A stretch of 42,007 nt of DNA from contig MNCI01030945.1 in assembly GCA_015680685.1 (NCBI GenBank), positions 431,674-473,680 of the forward strand, read 5' to 3'. Source of the DNA: Gnetum montanum. Taxonomy: Eukaryota; Streptophyta; Gnetopsida; Gnetales; Gnetaceae. The translations under genes and the position numbers were made by a program. Numbering within the stretch: the first letter of the stretch is position 1; every line of letters begins with the position of its first letter. A model generated the notes under the pieces. That model was given only the letters and a program-made list of their open reading frames with translations, ran no database searches and was not told the origin of the DNA. This document shows, in pieces, positions 21,310 to 32,890 of this stretch.

Positions 21310-22141
21310 AACATCCCCTAATGATACAGTTATTTGTCCAAAGCCAGTGGCTCCATTGCATAGAGGACTTAAAATGGCCTTAAAATACCTAAATACCAGG
21401 ACCATTGGAATGTGAACAGAGGCAAACCATATACTGTGTGAAAAAGTTTCAGAGACCAGGTTCCTGGAAACCACTGCGTTGAAAGTTCGGACTTGGCGGA
21501 AGGCTTACCTTGAAGGAGAAACGAGACACAAGAAAGTGCCCAAGGTTTTAAGTTTCAGCAGCAGTTGCGCTAATCGTTTCGTTGTGAAGGCCATTTGATT
21601 TTGCTGCGTTTCAGGTACGTAAGCAGCTTTATTTTAGGTTTGCTTCTGTGCAGATTAATCGCATCTTGCATGGTTTGTGTATATAACTTGAAGATCTTGT
21701 GTGTTCGTTTGAGCGTGAAAAGTAAGCCCTTCCTGGACTTTTATTGTTTTGTGCCATTTCTCCCCGCGATAGGCATTTAGGGGAGCTTGTCATTGGATGA
21801 CAGTAAGTTTGAGAAAACTGTGAAAATTAGTTCTTTTCTGAATGAAACAGGTGCTAGAAACCTCTTCGTCTGCTTGTTAGCTTCGTGAATCCGTGTTGGA
21901 TTGTTAGAAATTTTGGGTGGTGCAGTTTTGGTTGTTGAGAAACATTATTCTTTTTCCGAATGTGTTTCTGGTTTTGCTTATTTTACTGTTCAACCGGAGT
22001 TACTCGCCTGCTGTCTTATTGGATCTCGTTTTTTCCCATTATTTTCACTGGGAATATTTTTTGCTTTCTTCATGGGTACCCTTAATATTAGTTTTCATTG
22101 TCAATATGGAAATTGAGGCTCAGATTTAAATGGATGTGCAG
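21310..22141 (+). promoter_or_regulatory. Presumed promoter, 5'UTR exon and 5'UTR intron of the glutamyl-tRNA synthetase gene
   Basis: A strong splice donor, CAG followed by GTACGTAAG, is at 21,612-21,623 (GT at 21,615). A matching acceptor, TGTGCAG, ends at 22,141, two bases before the start ATG. This gives a 527-base T-rich intron in the 5'UTR. The transcription start lies upstream of 21,614; I see no convincing TATA box. Confidence 0.55.
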
Positions 22142-22143
22142 GA

Positions 22144-25100
22144 ATGGAATTTGTACTGTTGCATGCGGACGAGGCGCCTCCGATTTCAGTCCTGGCTGCA
22201 GCAGCGATCGGTGGACTGCCCTTGAAATGTGAAGAAGCTAAGCTTCCTTCAGGGTCTGCTGTAGCATTGTCGGTTTCGTCTGGCGAGAAAATATGTGGAG
22301 TGAGAGAGATATTGAAATATATTGGGAAAAATGCTTCCTTGCCTGATTTGTACAATCGTGGCGCCGAAGAGGTTTCTGAGATTGATGAATTTCTAGGGTA
22401 TGCTGAAAGATTCTCCATTGGTGCGGAGTTTGAAAATGCTTGCACTTCTGTGGATAGTTTTCTGGCTCTGAGGACGTTTCTGGTTGGTTATTCTTTGTCA
22501 TTAGCTGATATTGCAGTGTGGTGTGGGTTAGCAAGCACAGGGCAGAGATGGGAGAGTATCCGTAGGTCAAAAAAGTTTCAGAATCTTGTTAGGTGGTACA
22601 ATTCCATTTTATCAGAGTATCCAATACTGGCAGACTTGGTTCAAAAGTATGTTGGGAGAAGAGGAGCTGGGAAGCCTGGCACAGTGAATATAAAGGAATC
22701 TGATAACGGTGAAGGAAACAGGCAGCAGAAAACAGAGGGTTCTTTTGATATAGATCTACCGGGTGCTGAAGTTGGCAAAGTTTGCACTCGTTTCCCCCCG
22801 GAGCCAAGTGGCTTCCTTCATATTGGACATGCCAAGGCTGCTTTTCTTAATCAGTACTTTGCTGAAAGGTACAAGGGAAAGCTGCTTATTCGTTTTGATG
22901 ATACAAACCCTGCCAAAGAAAGTAATGAATATGTGGACAACATTCTCTTTGATCTTGATATTCTGGGCATTAAGGGGGAAACGGTGTCATATACTTCAGA
23001 TTATTTTGATGAGTTAATTCAAATGGCGGAGAAATTAATTGCTCAGGGAAAAGCTTATGTAGATGACACACCCAGGGAACAAATGCAGAAAGAAAGAATG
23101 GATGGTATAGAGTCAAAGAACAGGAATAACTCGGTGGAGCTAAATATGCAGTTATGGAAAGAAATGCTGAATGCATCTGAAAAAGGCAAACAGTGTTGCT
23201 TGAGAGGGAAATTGGATATGCAGGCTGTGAATAAATCACTTCGTGATCCTGTTTATTATAGATGCAATCCAGTCCCACATCATCGAGTTGGGTCCAAGTA
23301 CAATGTCTACCCTACTTATGATTTTGCTTGTCCGTATGTTGATAGCATTGAAGCAGTCACACATGCTCTCCGTTCCAGTGAATACCATGATCGTAATGAG
23401 CAGTATTACCGTGTTTTAGAAGATATGGGTATAAGAAAAGTTCATGTTTGGGATTTTAGTCGATTGAATCTTGTCTACACTCTTTTGAGTAAGAGAAAGC
23501 TGCAGTGGTTTGTGGACAATGGCAAAGTGGAAGGTTGGGACGATCCACGCTTTCCTACAGTACGGGGTATGACGAGGAGGGGGCTGACAGTAGAAGCTCT
23601 GAAGCAATTCATTCTGTCCCAAGTAAAGGCCAAAATTATATTTCCATGTTGTAATTTCTTTCTATTCTGTGTGTTTTTTTTCTTCCTAATGCATCACTGT
23701 TTGTTTTTTTTTCTCTTTGGATTAAAGAATTTCTCCTTTATGAAAACTAAAACTGAAACAGAATATTTTCTTATGTCTATTGACCAAAAAGATCTATTGG
23801 ACAGATAGTACATTTATCTCACGAAAAATAAATAAATATAGATTCAACAAAGTGGGTAAGCATGCAACAAAAATTTATCATACGAACTTTTTGTTGCAAT
23901 ATTATATTCTTGTCATAGATATTCCATCAAAGGACAACTAAGAAAATCATGCGCCTCATCCTCAGGAGTTCGTGACCAATCAAACCTTTATATTAAACGG
24001 TTTGCTATTTTTATAAATGTTCTTGTTGGATAGAAGAGATTTGGTGTTTTGTATTGATTAAAAAGGTGATGGCTGTTTTATGATACTAGGGAGCTTCTAA
24101 AAACTTGAATCTTATGGAGTGGGACAAGCTTTGGACAATCAACAAGAAAATTATCGATCCTGTGTGCCCTAGGCATACTGCTGTTATTGATGAAGGCCGT
24201 GTGCTTTTGTCCTTGACAAATGGGCCTGATGAACCATTTGTTAGAATTCTTCCTCGTCACAAAAAGTATGAAGGTGCAGGGAAGAAAGCAACTACATTCA
24301 GCAACAAAATCTGGTTGGATGGAGCTGATGCAGCTGCTGTCACTGAAGGTGAAGAGGTTACTTTGATGGACTGGGGCAATGCTATCATACAGCATATTGA
24401 AAAGGATGACAAAGGTAGCATCACAGGGCTGAGTGGAGTTCTGCATCTTGAGGGGTCTGTGAAAACAACAAAGTTGAAGCTCACCTGGCTTGCTGATATG
24501 CCTGAGCTGGTTAGATTGTCACTCGTGGAAGTTGATCATTTAATTACAAAGAAGAAGGTGAGTAACTTTTTAAGAGATATTTTCATTTACTCTTACTTCT
24601 CAAGCAGTAAAATATTTGAAAAGCATATTCATGACAGTTTCAGTCACAGTGTTGCATTTGTGGACCCTTTTGTTCTTGAAGACAAAGGCTCTAGTTTTGA
24701 CAATTCATCAGTGTTAGGGCTATTTATTTCCTCGCAGAAATGACCATGGAAAGGGCCCTGGCCAACTAGTAGAATCAATGGATGACCACACGTTTGGACG
24801 TAATTTATTTGCAAAAATTCAAGTTTACTTCATTTGTTTTTTGTAGCGAATCCTTTTATTCTCTCTCCTGGTTGAGAAGTTTTTGTTTTTGTGTTCTTTG
24901 TTTTTTCTTGGTTTTTGTTTTTTGCACGGGAGGGTAAAAAGAAACACACATGTTCATGGTTTTCCGAACCAGGTTCAATCTAGCCATCGCTAGTTAAAAT
25001 ACAATGAAAAAATTTGGGGCACATGTTCAAACCTTCATCAAGGTTAATTTGAGCATCTTCCATCTTGTGGTCTCTGTTGAGGGTATTTTCGTTCACAAGT

Positions 25101-26645
25101 CAATAAATCCTTTTGGGAACTTAAAATAATAGATTCTTATCCTAACTAGGTTACACACTGTTGTGAGTCTTTCTGATTGCTTTTAATCAAGCATATCTTA
25201 AGAAAAGCCAAGGATTGTAGGGGAGGCCATACCAGCAGCCTCTATATCCATCATTATTGAAATTCTTGTCTGCATTCATGCTCTACATCTTGTGTAATTT
25301 GTTGTACCTAAAGGTTGTGTCTTATTTAACCTTTGGTGGTGTTTTGTCACTGGTTTAATCCAAGTTCCTCAAACCACTGTTCCTTGATAAAGCTTCTAGT
25401 GGGATGAGAATTTCGTTAAGAATTTTTGTCAGGCACAACTATTCTAATAATTAACCTCATAACTCATAATTGAGGAATGCCATTACAGAAGAAGAAACAT
25501 TATTGTTAACTAGTTTTGCTGCACATTTGTGCATTACGAAATTGTTTACCTCTCTCATGCCTGGAAAGATTTCTTTTTCTATGTTGTGTTTTTGTTTTTT
25601 GCTTGAGAGTGTAAAAAGAAGTTTTTATTAATAAAGCACATATGAATCGAAGTTCAGAGAAGTTTTTTTCTTTCGCATCTATTTGGATGATGAGTCGAGA
25701 TTCATGAATCCGGAGAGCTTTCACATGTTGAGGTTAAATCCGGAAAGATTTAAAAAGCAATAGAAAAAGCTGAATCCATGAGCTTCAGTGCAAATCTAGC
25801 GATTTACTTACAGTAAACCAAACAATTTTTTCCCCTAAATTTTAAACGCTGATTTGCACCCGTAGATTCTTGCAAGCAAACACGTCCTAACCATGTTCAA
25901 TCTAGCCATCGTTATTTATTATACAATAATAAATTTAGGGGCAGATGTTGGAAGCTGCATCAAGGTCAATTTGAGCGTCTTCCAACTTGTGATATCTGTT
26001 GATGGTATTTTTGTTCTAGATTCTTGTGTAACCCGATAAATCCTTTTGGTAACTTAAAATAGATTCTTATCCCAACCAGAATACACTCTGTTATGAGTCT
26101 TTCTAGTTTCCCTTAATTAAGCATATTTTAACGAGACCCAAGGATTGCCGGGGAGGCCATACTATATGAGCTTCTATATCCGTCATTGTTGAAATTCTTG
26201 TCTGCATTCATGCGCTACATCTTGTGTAATTTATTGTGCCCGCAGGCTGCGTCCCACATAACTTTGATCTTAGGAAATAGTTGTAACTTTGGTGGCAAGT
26301 AGCCTGACCTGATTCTCATCCCACTTTCTGGGCATTTGGTTTGCAGTACAATATAACTTTATATGTTGTTTTTACTTTCTTTTGTACATAAATAATTTTT
26401 GATGGTGCTTTTTATTGGTGCAGCTTGAGGAATCAGACAACTTTCTTGATGCCCTGAATCCGACCACAAAATGGGAAGTAATGGCAGTTGGGGATGCAAA
26501 TATGCGCAATTTGAAAAATGGAGAAATTTTACAGCTCGAACGAAAAGGCTACTTCAGGTGTGATGTTCCTTATTTGAAACCATCAAGGCCGATTGTTCTT
26601 ATTGCAATACCAGACGGCAGGCAGCAATCAGTGCTGAGAAGATGA
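22144..26645 (+). CDS. Glutamyl-tRNA synthetase, cytosolic (three coding exons)
   Basis: Coding exons are 22,144-23,622, 24,090-24,557 and 26,424-26,645. All junctions are GT...AG in phase 0 and give 722 residues, close to the usual plant cytosolic enzyme. It charges tRNA-Glu with glutamate for cytosolic translation. Residues 1 to about 180 form a GST-like domain (SLADIAVW near 119-126) as in eukaryotic enzymes of this class. The class I signature PEPSGFLHIGHAKAAF places HIGH at 226-229. The KMSKS-type loop is LSKRK at 448-452. FILSQ|GASKNLNLMEWDKLW crosses the first junction, and the C-terminal beta-barrel (tRNA-binding) region includes NGPDEPFVR and ERKGYFRCDVPY. No damage is visible. Plant cytosolic GluRS resembles GlnRS, but the GST-like domain and overall match favour GluRS. 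Intron 1 is 467 bases; intron 2 is 1866 bases. Confidence 0.93.
24967..25335 (+). repeat. Intronic direct repeat, copy 1
   Basis: Within the second coding intron, the stretch from AACCAGGTTCAATCTAGCC to about TTGTGTAATTTGTTGTACC recurs at 25,889-26,260. Shared landmarks include GAGCATCTTCCA, TTCTTATCCTAACTAGGT, AAGGATTGTAGGGGAGGCC and GAAATTCTTGTCTGCATTC, in the same order. Non-coding; possibly a remnant of a transposable element. Confidence 0.8.
25889..26262 (+). repeat. Intronic direct repeat, copy 2
   Basis: Diverged second copy of the repeat at 24,967. A shared flank (TTGTTTTTTGC...GGTAAAAAGAA) lies about 40 bases before copy 1 but about 280 bases before copy 2, so copy 2 carries an insertion or copy 1 a deletion between 25,610 and 25,889. 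Confidence 0.8.
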
Positions 26646-26865
26646 TACTCTAAAAAAATTGAAGATTTGACTTAGAGGGAGTTTGGCCTAGTGTTGGACA
26701 TTAATTTTGGTCAAAATTGGCATTGTGCCAGATTTCCATTTTGAGATTGTAAGGGTTTGATGTAATTGCCTATTAAAGTGCTTATATTTTCATGAAGCTT
26801 TCCTTGGATTTTTACGGGACTGCCAAAAGGGTGGCACCTATTTTAATAAACTTACTGTCCTATAG

Positions 26866-27115
26866 GAGAAATTTTGGAGGAAGCATCTAAAAATTTAAAA
26901 TTATTTTAATTTTTAAATACTATATCAAATCTGCTTTTTTTAAAGGGTAGTGGAGAATTTTTGGAGGAAGCATCCAAAAATAATTTTAAATTTTTAACAC
27001 TATCATATTTACTTTTCTTTAGAGAGTAGTGTAGAATTCTTGGAGGAAGCATCGAAAATTTATTTTAATTTTCTAATAGTATATCAAATCTGCTTTTTTG
27101 AAGGTGGGGAAATAC
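26866..27115 (+). repeat. Three-copy tandem repeat of about 80 bp downstream of the synthetase gene
   Basis: The unit contains GGAGAATTTTTGGAGGAAGCAT, a TTTTAA-rich middle and TATCAAATCTGCTTTTTT. It starts near 26,866, 26,948 and 27,028. Copies differ by substitutions and short indels. It lies just beyond the presumed 3' end of the transcript. Confidence 0.8.
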
Positions 27116-27523
27116 CATTAGGCTGGCATATGCAAAGGGGTGCTGGTTATGGGCATTGAATCCAATACCTTCGAGTAGAACGCTGGTTGAGTTTTATTTT
27201 TAATGTTAATTTAACTCTACGTTACACATGCGAATCCTCTTGTGCAGTCCGCAGGGGACTTCTTTCTCAAATTTGGGTGGGCCTGGCCAGGGGCTGGACC
27301 TTGGTTTATTATTGCAATATGCCTGTTTGATTCAAAATACATTGTCATGCCTTCCACTTGAGAAATCGGACAAGGGTCCCGAGCCGATCAGCCCTAAACC
27401 CTGGAAACTTTTTTGGTTTTTGGCAGGGCCGTGGTGGCTACGGTGTGCCCAAGCGGCGTAGTTGCACGCTGCATTTTTCATTTTGGTTTTTTCAAAACAA
27501 AACGACGTGGTGTTTAGGAAGGC
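27116..27523. other. Relatively GC-rich spacer, no gene recognised
   Basis: Short frames of 60-77 codons exist on both strands but none resembles a known protein or has supporting context. Local composition is richer in G and C than the neighbours (27,240-27,500). Confidence 0.4.
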
Positions 27524-27583
27524 GGCAACAGGCAACCCTTAGGTAGATTTGATGGCAACAGGCAACCCTTAGGTAGATTTGAT
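27524..27583 (+). repeat. Perfect 30-bp tandem duplication
   Basis: Two identical head-to-tail 30-bp copies (27,524-27,553 and 27,554-27,583), each starting GGCAACAGGCAACCCTTAGG. Perfect identity means a recent event. It lies just before the LINE. Confidence 0.95.
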
Positions 27584-27677
27584 TGCAGCGTTTGCTGTTT
27601 TGTCTACCGTTGATCTTTAACTGGGGATTTGGGTGTTTTATGACCAGATTATCAACGTTGAGCTAGTTCAAATAGAC

Positions 27678-28740
27678 ATGGAGCTTCTTTCATGCAAGGG
27701 TATGGATGAATCTTTAACGATTGCTATTTCTTCACCTTAAGAAAGTTCTCCCAACTCAGAATCTTTGGATTTTCTTTAACCTGAAGATATCTTTGAATCT
27801 ATTTCTCAAGATTTTTCTGCACGTTTTGTTTTTTTTCAAATAGTGGGTTATCTACCTCAATCATTAAGCATCGATTTGCATATTGAAAATATTTTACAAA
27901 TCCTACGGGATACAGGTTTTACACACTCGATACTATGCTCGTAATTTTGTCCTTGTTGAACTTTCTGAGGTTTCTTACATTGAGAAAGCTCTCTCTCTTT
28001 GGATTTTTCCTGCTCGTAATGTTACACTTATCGCCCGGGCTTGGAAATTTGATTTCAATGTCAATGACCCAATCTTTAATATTATTTCTTGTTATGTAGA
28101 GCTGCCTAATCTTCCTTTAATCTTTTCATCTGTTGAGCAAGACATTGTTAACACCTTAGGTTGAGTCATCTCCGATCATGGAATTGAGATTAACGGACCT
28201 CACTTTCGTCGCTACTGTATCGAACTTGATATTTCTCAAAAAAAAACCACTTTAACCTTAGGAGCTAGAGGCAAAGTTTTTATTCAAAAAGTAGACTATT
28301 TTTATCTTCCCAACTCTTGTAGCTACTGTCATCGTGCAGAGCACCACATTTCTACTTGTCCTTTTCTAGCTAAGAAAAAATCCCCAACCAATCCTCCCAA
28401 ATCCAATCTTATAGTCACTCCTCAACCTAACCCACCACTTGCTCTCATTAAGTTCGATTCTACTTTTAACAATGCTCCACACCTTTCTTCTTCGTCTTCT
28501 CCTTTTAAGGCAAAAGTCTCCCAATCCCTTTCTCTCATTAAGGCCAGGTCCAAGGCACCAATTATCCACTCACAATCAATTAAAGATTCACTTTTACGTG
28601 ATGAGTTTGTAATGGTAGGGGGAAGGAAAAGGGCCAAAGCATCTGAAACCACTACTCCCCCTTCCTCTCCTTCACCCAAAACTAACCCAGCTTTAACTGT
28701 TAATACAAGCAACTCCTTTGCAATTCTTTCACTACTATGA
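27678..28740 (+). pseudogene. LINE ORF1 (Gag-like, DUF4283-like region plus CCHC knuckle)
   Basis: Starts near the ATG at 27,678 (MELLSCKGMDES). After early stops and a frame change it continues through ENILQILRDTGF and FVLVELSEVSYIEKALSLW, a DUF4283-like pattern with a tryptophan near IARAWKFDF. It then reaches CSYCHRAEHHISTC near 28,319-28,360, a C-x2-C-x4-H-x4-C zinc knuckle. A serine/proline-rich tail ends at the TGA at 28,738. Family proteins bind element RNA. Stops at 27,738 (TAA) and about 28,162 (TGA) and a frame change near 27,890 make it a pseudogene. Confidence 0.7.
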
Positions 28741-28804
28741 CGATTGACATTCTTAACCCCGATCCTTCTACTGCCTTGTCACTCATAAGATCTAGAGCTT
28801 CTTC

Positions 28805-31800
28805 ATGAACCTCCTATCTTGGAATGTCTGAGGCCTAACTGATAGGCTTCGTCGCAAACGAGCCAACAACCTCCTCTCTAGTCTAAATCTCACTTTGGAT
28901 TTCCTCTTTCAAGAAATCAAGATCTCAACCGAACAATTATCTCTTTCAGCTCATTGGTTTCTCCCCCATTCTTCTGTTCTAGCTACTTCTCATGAGTGTG
29001 GCAAAGGCGGAGTAGCCATTCTTTTTCCAGCCTATTGGAAAGACAAACTCCTTCAGCATGGGTCCGATTTAGGTCATAGAGTGGCCTGGGCTGTTTTCTC
29101 CTCCTCACATGGTCCCTTCGGAGTTTGTTCTATCTATGCTCCCAATGACTCTACCGAACGGGCCCGATTGTGGCATGAACTCACTCATAGCCTCCCTTCT
29201 ATTCCTTGGATTTTTGGCAGTGATTTTAACATGATGGAATTCTCTCATGATAAGCTTGGGGGTGTTTTCTCTCAACTTCCTCATCACGAATATCAAGCTT
29301 AGTCAAACTTTAAGAAACGTTTCTATCTTTCAGACGGCATCGCAGACACTGCTAGTGGCTCTCTAAACAGCTTCACTTGGAACAATCTTCGTAAGGGGCA
29401 TGCTCGCATTTATAGTCGGTTAGATAGATATTATTTTTCCACTCTTTCTTTTTGGCAAACCCTTTCTACTACTAAAGTCCACCAACACGCAACCTTATCT
29501 GATCATTTCCCAATTACTTTATCTATGTAGATCCATAATGACCACCAACGATGGAATTATCATCTCTTTAGGCTACATAGTCAATGTTTCTCTTCTCCTC
29601 TTGCCCTTTCTAGCCTTTGGAACGCTGAACCTAGACCCTTAGGTCCAAAGGGTTGGATCCACCGGTGGCTTCAAACTACTAGTAGAGTTAGGAATCTCCC
29701 CCGTCATTATGGTAAGGAAGTTGCATCTCGTTCTCGGCAAGAGTACACCAACATATGCTCTACCATTGAGCACCTTACGACCAAACTAACTGATGATCCC
29801 TTCAATAGTCACCTACAAGGGGAGCTTGTTAGAGCCCGTATTGCCTTTCAACATTAGAAAGTATATAAGGCACAAGGTGCCTTGATTAAAAGTCGACTCA
29901 CTTGGCTTAACATTTAAGATGAGCACAGTAAGGAATTTTTTAAGTACCTTAACTGGTCCTCCCCTTCACCCTCTTTAGATAAACTCTCCATAAATGGATC
30001 CATTATCATTGACCAAAATAGTCTTCTCTCTTATCTTAAGGAACACTTTGAGGCCTTATTCACCACTACTCCTATGGATCCCGCATCCTTCGCGGCCGCC
30101 ATTCTAAATTATCCTAGACTGGTTAATTCTTCTATGCTGATAATTTTAGAAGCCGATATTACTCCAGTTGAGCTTCAACAGGCTTGCTTTAACCTAAGCC
30201 CTAGAAAAGCCCCTAGTTATGATGGTTTTCCAGTCGAATTTTTCCAAAAGCATTAGGATTTGGTAGGTTTTGACCTCTTCCATGTTATCAAAGAGGCTAC
30301 GCTTACTGGTTCTTTGGGACCAATCTTAAACTAAGGGATTATTCGTCTTCTCTCTAAATCGGGAGATTCTACTTGTATCTCCAATTGGCGACCTATCACC
30401 TTACTTAATGTGGTTTACAAAATTTGGGCTAAATGTTTGGCTTTGCGATTAAAGAAAATCCTTGCTCTTATTATTTCCCCCCAGCAGACTGGCTTTGTCC
30501 CAAGAAGATACATATTAAATAACGTGGTGGTTGCTTGGGAAAGTCTTAAGTGGGCTGAGGACAAGGGTCAAGATATCCTCCTGATGAAGCTTGACTACGC
30601 TAAAGCCTATGATAACATTAAGTGGGACTTCATTATCCAAACCATGACTAAATTGGGTTTTGGCCCTAAGTTCATTCATATGGTAGAATGCTTATTCTCA
30701 AATGCTACTGCGCGAATCACGACTACCTTCGGCATCACTTCTCCCTTTTCTATTCATAGGTCTGTTAGGCAAGGTTGCCCTCTTGCTCCTTACCTCTTCA
30801 TCATTGCTGTTGATTTTCTCTGTCCTCAAATCCACTTGGATATTCAAAACAATGTTTTATCTGAGGTTCATCTATCTTCTCCTCAACATCAGCTCCTCAA
30901 TATGCATTTCGCTGATGACTCCTTTTTCCTTATTCAAAATAATGTTGTTAATGTGCAGTGTCTCTTGTCTCGAGTAGAGCAATATTGCTCCCTCTCTGGA
31001 TCTGTTATAAATTGGTGTAAATCTTCAGTTTATAGCTTCACCAATAACTACAGCCATTTGCCCAATTATAGTTGGAAGCGTACTCAAGATCATGAAATCA
31101 TTAAGCTTTTGGGAATTCCTTTTCGCTTTAAAGGCCCAACTTCAGAGCTTTGGGACCAAGTACTTTCTCGAATTCAAAGGAAAATTGAAAAATGGAAAAC
31201 CAAACCCCTCACCCTTGTCGGTAAGTATCTCATCTGTAAGTCTATTTGTGCCTCTACCCATGTTTATTATTCGTCATGTTGGGCCCCTTCCCATGCTTCT
31301 TATCAAAAGCTTGAACGATTATTTCGAGACTTTATGTGGTCGTCTAAAGACTCTCAAAAAGGCTTTCATCGTGTTGCTTGGAATATAGTAACTCTTCCTA
31401 AGAACAAAGGTGGATTGGGCCTTTTGAACTTCTTTAAGCAAGGTCTCACCCTTGTTGCTAAGTGGTTGGTTCAGCACCTGGATGCCCCCAACATTATTGG
31501 GAATCTTCTTTAGTTAAGGCTTCGACAAGCATTCCCTAAGAATAAGTCCATCTAGAAGGGTATCCACTCTGTTAATTGGATCCTTTCTCCTCATGACATT
31601 ATCATTCCTGGAACACATGTTTTCAAAAGCATTTGGAAGGCTTGGCAGGTCTTACATTCTTATGTGAATTGGAATAATGTTCATATCAATCCTACTCTCC
31701 TTTCTAAGATTTGCCCTTGGTGGCTGCCCCTATTGCCTGCTCCTCTAGCCACCTCAAATGCCAGGACAACCACCATTTGGTTTCAAAAGGGAGTTGTTTC

Positions 31801-32662
31801 CCTTAGATGTCTTCATCTCACCAATCAGTGGATTTCTTGGGATATGTTCGAAAACTTATATGGGGCTTCATGAACTATGCATCACTGCCTCGACAGACTT
31901 TATCACTTCATTCATCAGTACTTGCATTTGGATGCTTCGGTTCTTAGTCTCTTCCATGGTCTTCAATGGATTAATGAATCGAACCTTCTACCCTATAAAC
32001 CACATGTGGCCTTTCAGTTGTTGCATGATTCCTCTATGATTGTTAATCGCTGCAATAGATCATGGCACAAAGAAGAGTCTGAACAGTTTTGGCTCTCCCT
32101 CTTCTCACAAGTTTGGAGCCTTCGGACTCTTTCAAAAATTAAACAATTTCTTTGGTGCCTCCTTCATCAAGGCCTACCTATTGGCAAACGTTGTGAATAC
32201 CTTGGGATTCCAAACCCTAATTGCCCTCTCTGTGTAGGTCCTGATGATTTTGTCCACATTTTTTGGCATTGCCCTTTCACTTAGTCTTCATGGGAGTGGG
32301 TTTCTAAAGTTTTCCCTTTGTGCAAGTTTTCCTATGAGGATATCTTGTTCGGCTTTCTAGCCACCCCCTCTGCTGACCTTCAGTTTCTTTGGAAAGTTAT
32401 TAGGCCCCTCGTTCTTTACTATATATGGAAGCGCAGATGCACTGCTCTTTTTGAGAACACTGATTTGTCCAACTCTAACCATTTAACTATTATGGAAAAA
32501 TTTCAAATTCTTTGCCTTGTGCATTTTCAAATTTTATTTCACACTTCTAAGTTAAAGTTGGATACTAATCAGTTGTTTAATTGTTTGCAGCCTTGGAGCA
32601 GATACACCAATTCGTGCACTCTTCCCAATCTCGATCTGCTACATCAGAGTGTCTCATCATAA
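28805..32662 (+). pseudogene. LINE ORF2 (endonuclease, reverse transcriptase, zf-RVT), 11 nonsense codons
   Basis: One continuous frame of 1286 codons from ATG 28,805 to TAA 32,660. The endonuclease (APE-like) shows SWNV...GL, QEIK, IYAPND, FGSDFN and LSDHFPI. RT shows SPQQTGFVPRRYI, LDYAKAYDNIKWDF, RQGCPLAPYLF and the catalytic FADD (about 30,908-30,919). The C-terminal zf-RVT region has CPLC and HIFWHCPF (near 32,222-32,278). In-frame stops begin at 28,829, 29,300, 29,528, 29,855, 29,915, 30,254, 30,332, 31,511, 31,553, 31,871 and 32,282. No frameshift occurs across 3.86 kb. Intact ORF2 nicks the target DNA and primes reverse transcription there. Confidence 0.9.
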
Positions 32663-32890
32663 TTTCGAGCATTTTTAGCTCTCTGTTGTTGTTCTCCTGA
32701 TCTTATTAACTCGCAGTTCTTATTGATTCCTAGCATGAGGTTGCTCTTTGGAGTGTACTCCCACATCTGCATTTGCCATTGTTCTTCTCCCTATTTAACC
32801 ATCAATATGTTCAGATGTTTATCATGTACTTAATCTCATTAAATTAATAAAATTCTTCTTTCGGGGTCCGACAACCCGTGCCCCCAAAAT

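Larger units (their letters stand above)
27600..32890 (+). mobile_element. L1-type LINE retrotransposon, nearly full length, inactivated by nonsense codons
   Basis: Two ORFs in the plant L1 arrangement: an ORF1 with a DUF4283-like region and a CCHC zinc knuckle, then an ORF2 with endonuclease, reverse transcriptase and a C-terminal zf-RVT region. The 3' end shows TTAATAAAATTC near 32,845 followed by a GC-rich CGGGGTCCGACAACCCG stretch that can fold. No long poly-A tail is visible. The AAACGACGTGGT near 27,500 and AAACGATATGGT near 32,896 could be a decayed target duplication, but this is weak. The outer ends are therefore approximate. Confidence 0.85.

Noticed and set aside
22238-23278. Minus-strand frames across the synthetase first exon
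   Set aside because: Shadow frames; the plus strand carries class I synthetase signatures and proper splice sites.
24558-24743. Continuation of the second synthetase exon past 24,557 as coding
   Set aside because: The frame stays open for 61 more codons but loses family similarity exactly at GTGAGT, a consensus donor, and similarity resumes at 26,424.
27228-27546. Small frames in the GC-rich stretch before the LINE
   Set aside because: Overlapping frames on both strands, no motif, no similarity, no supporting signals.
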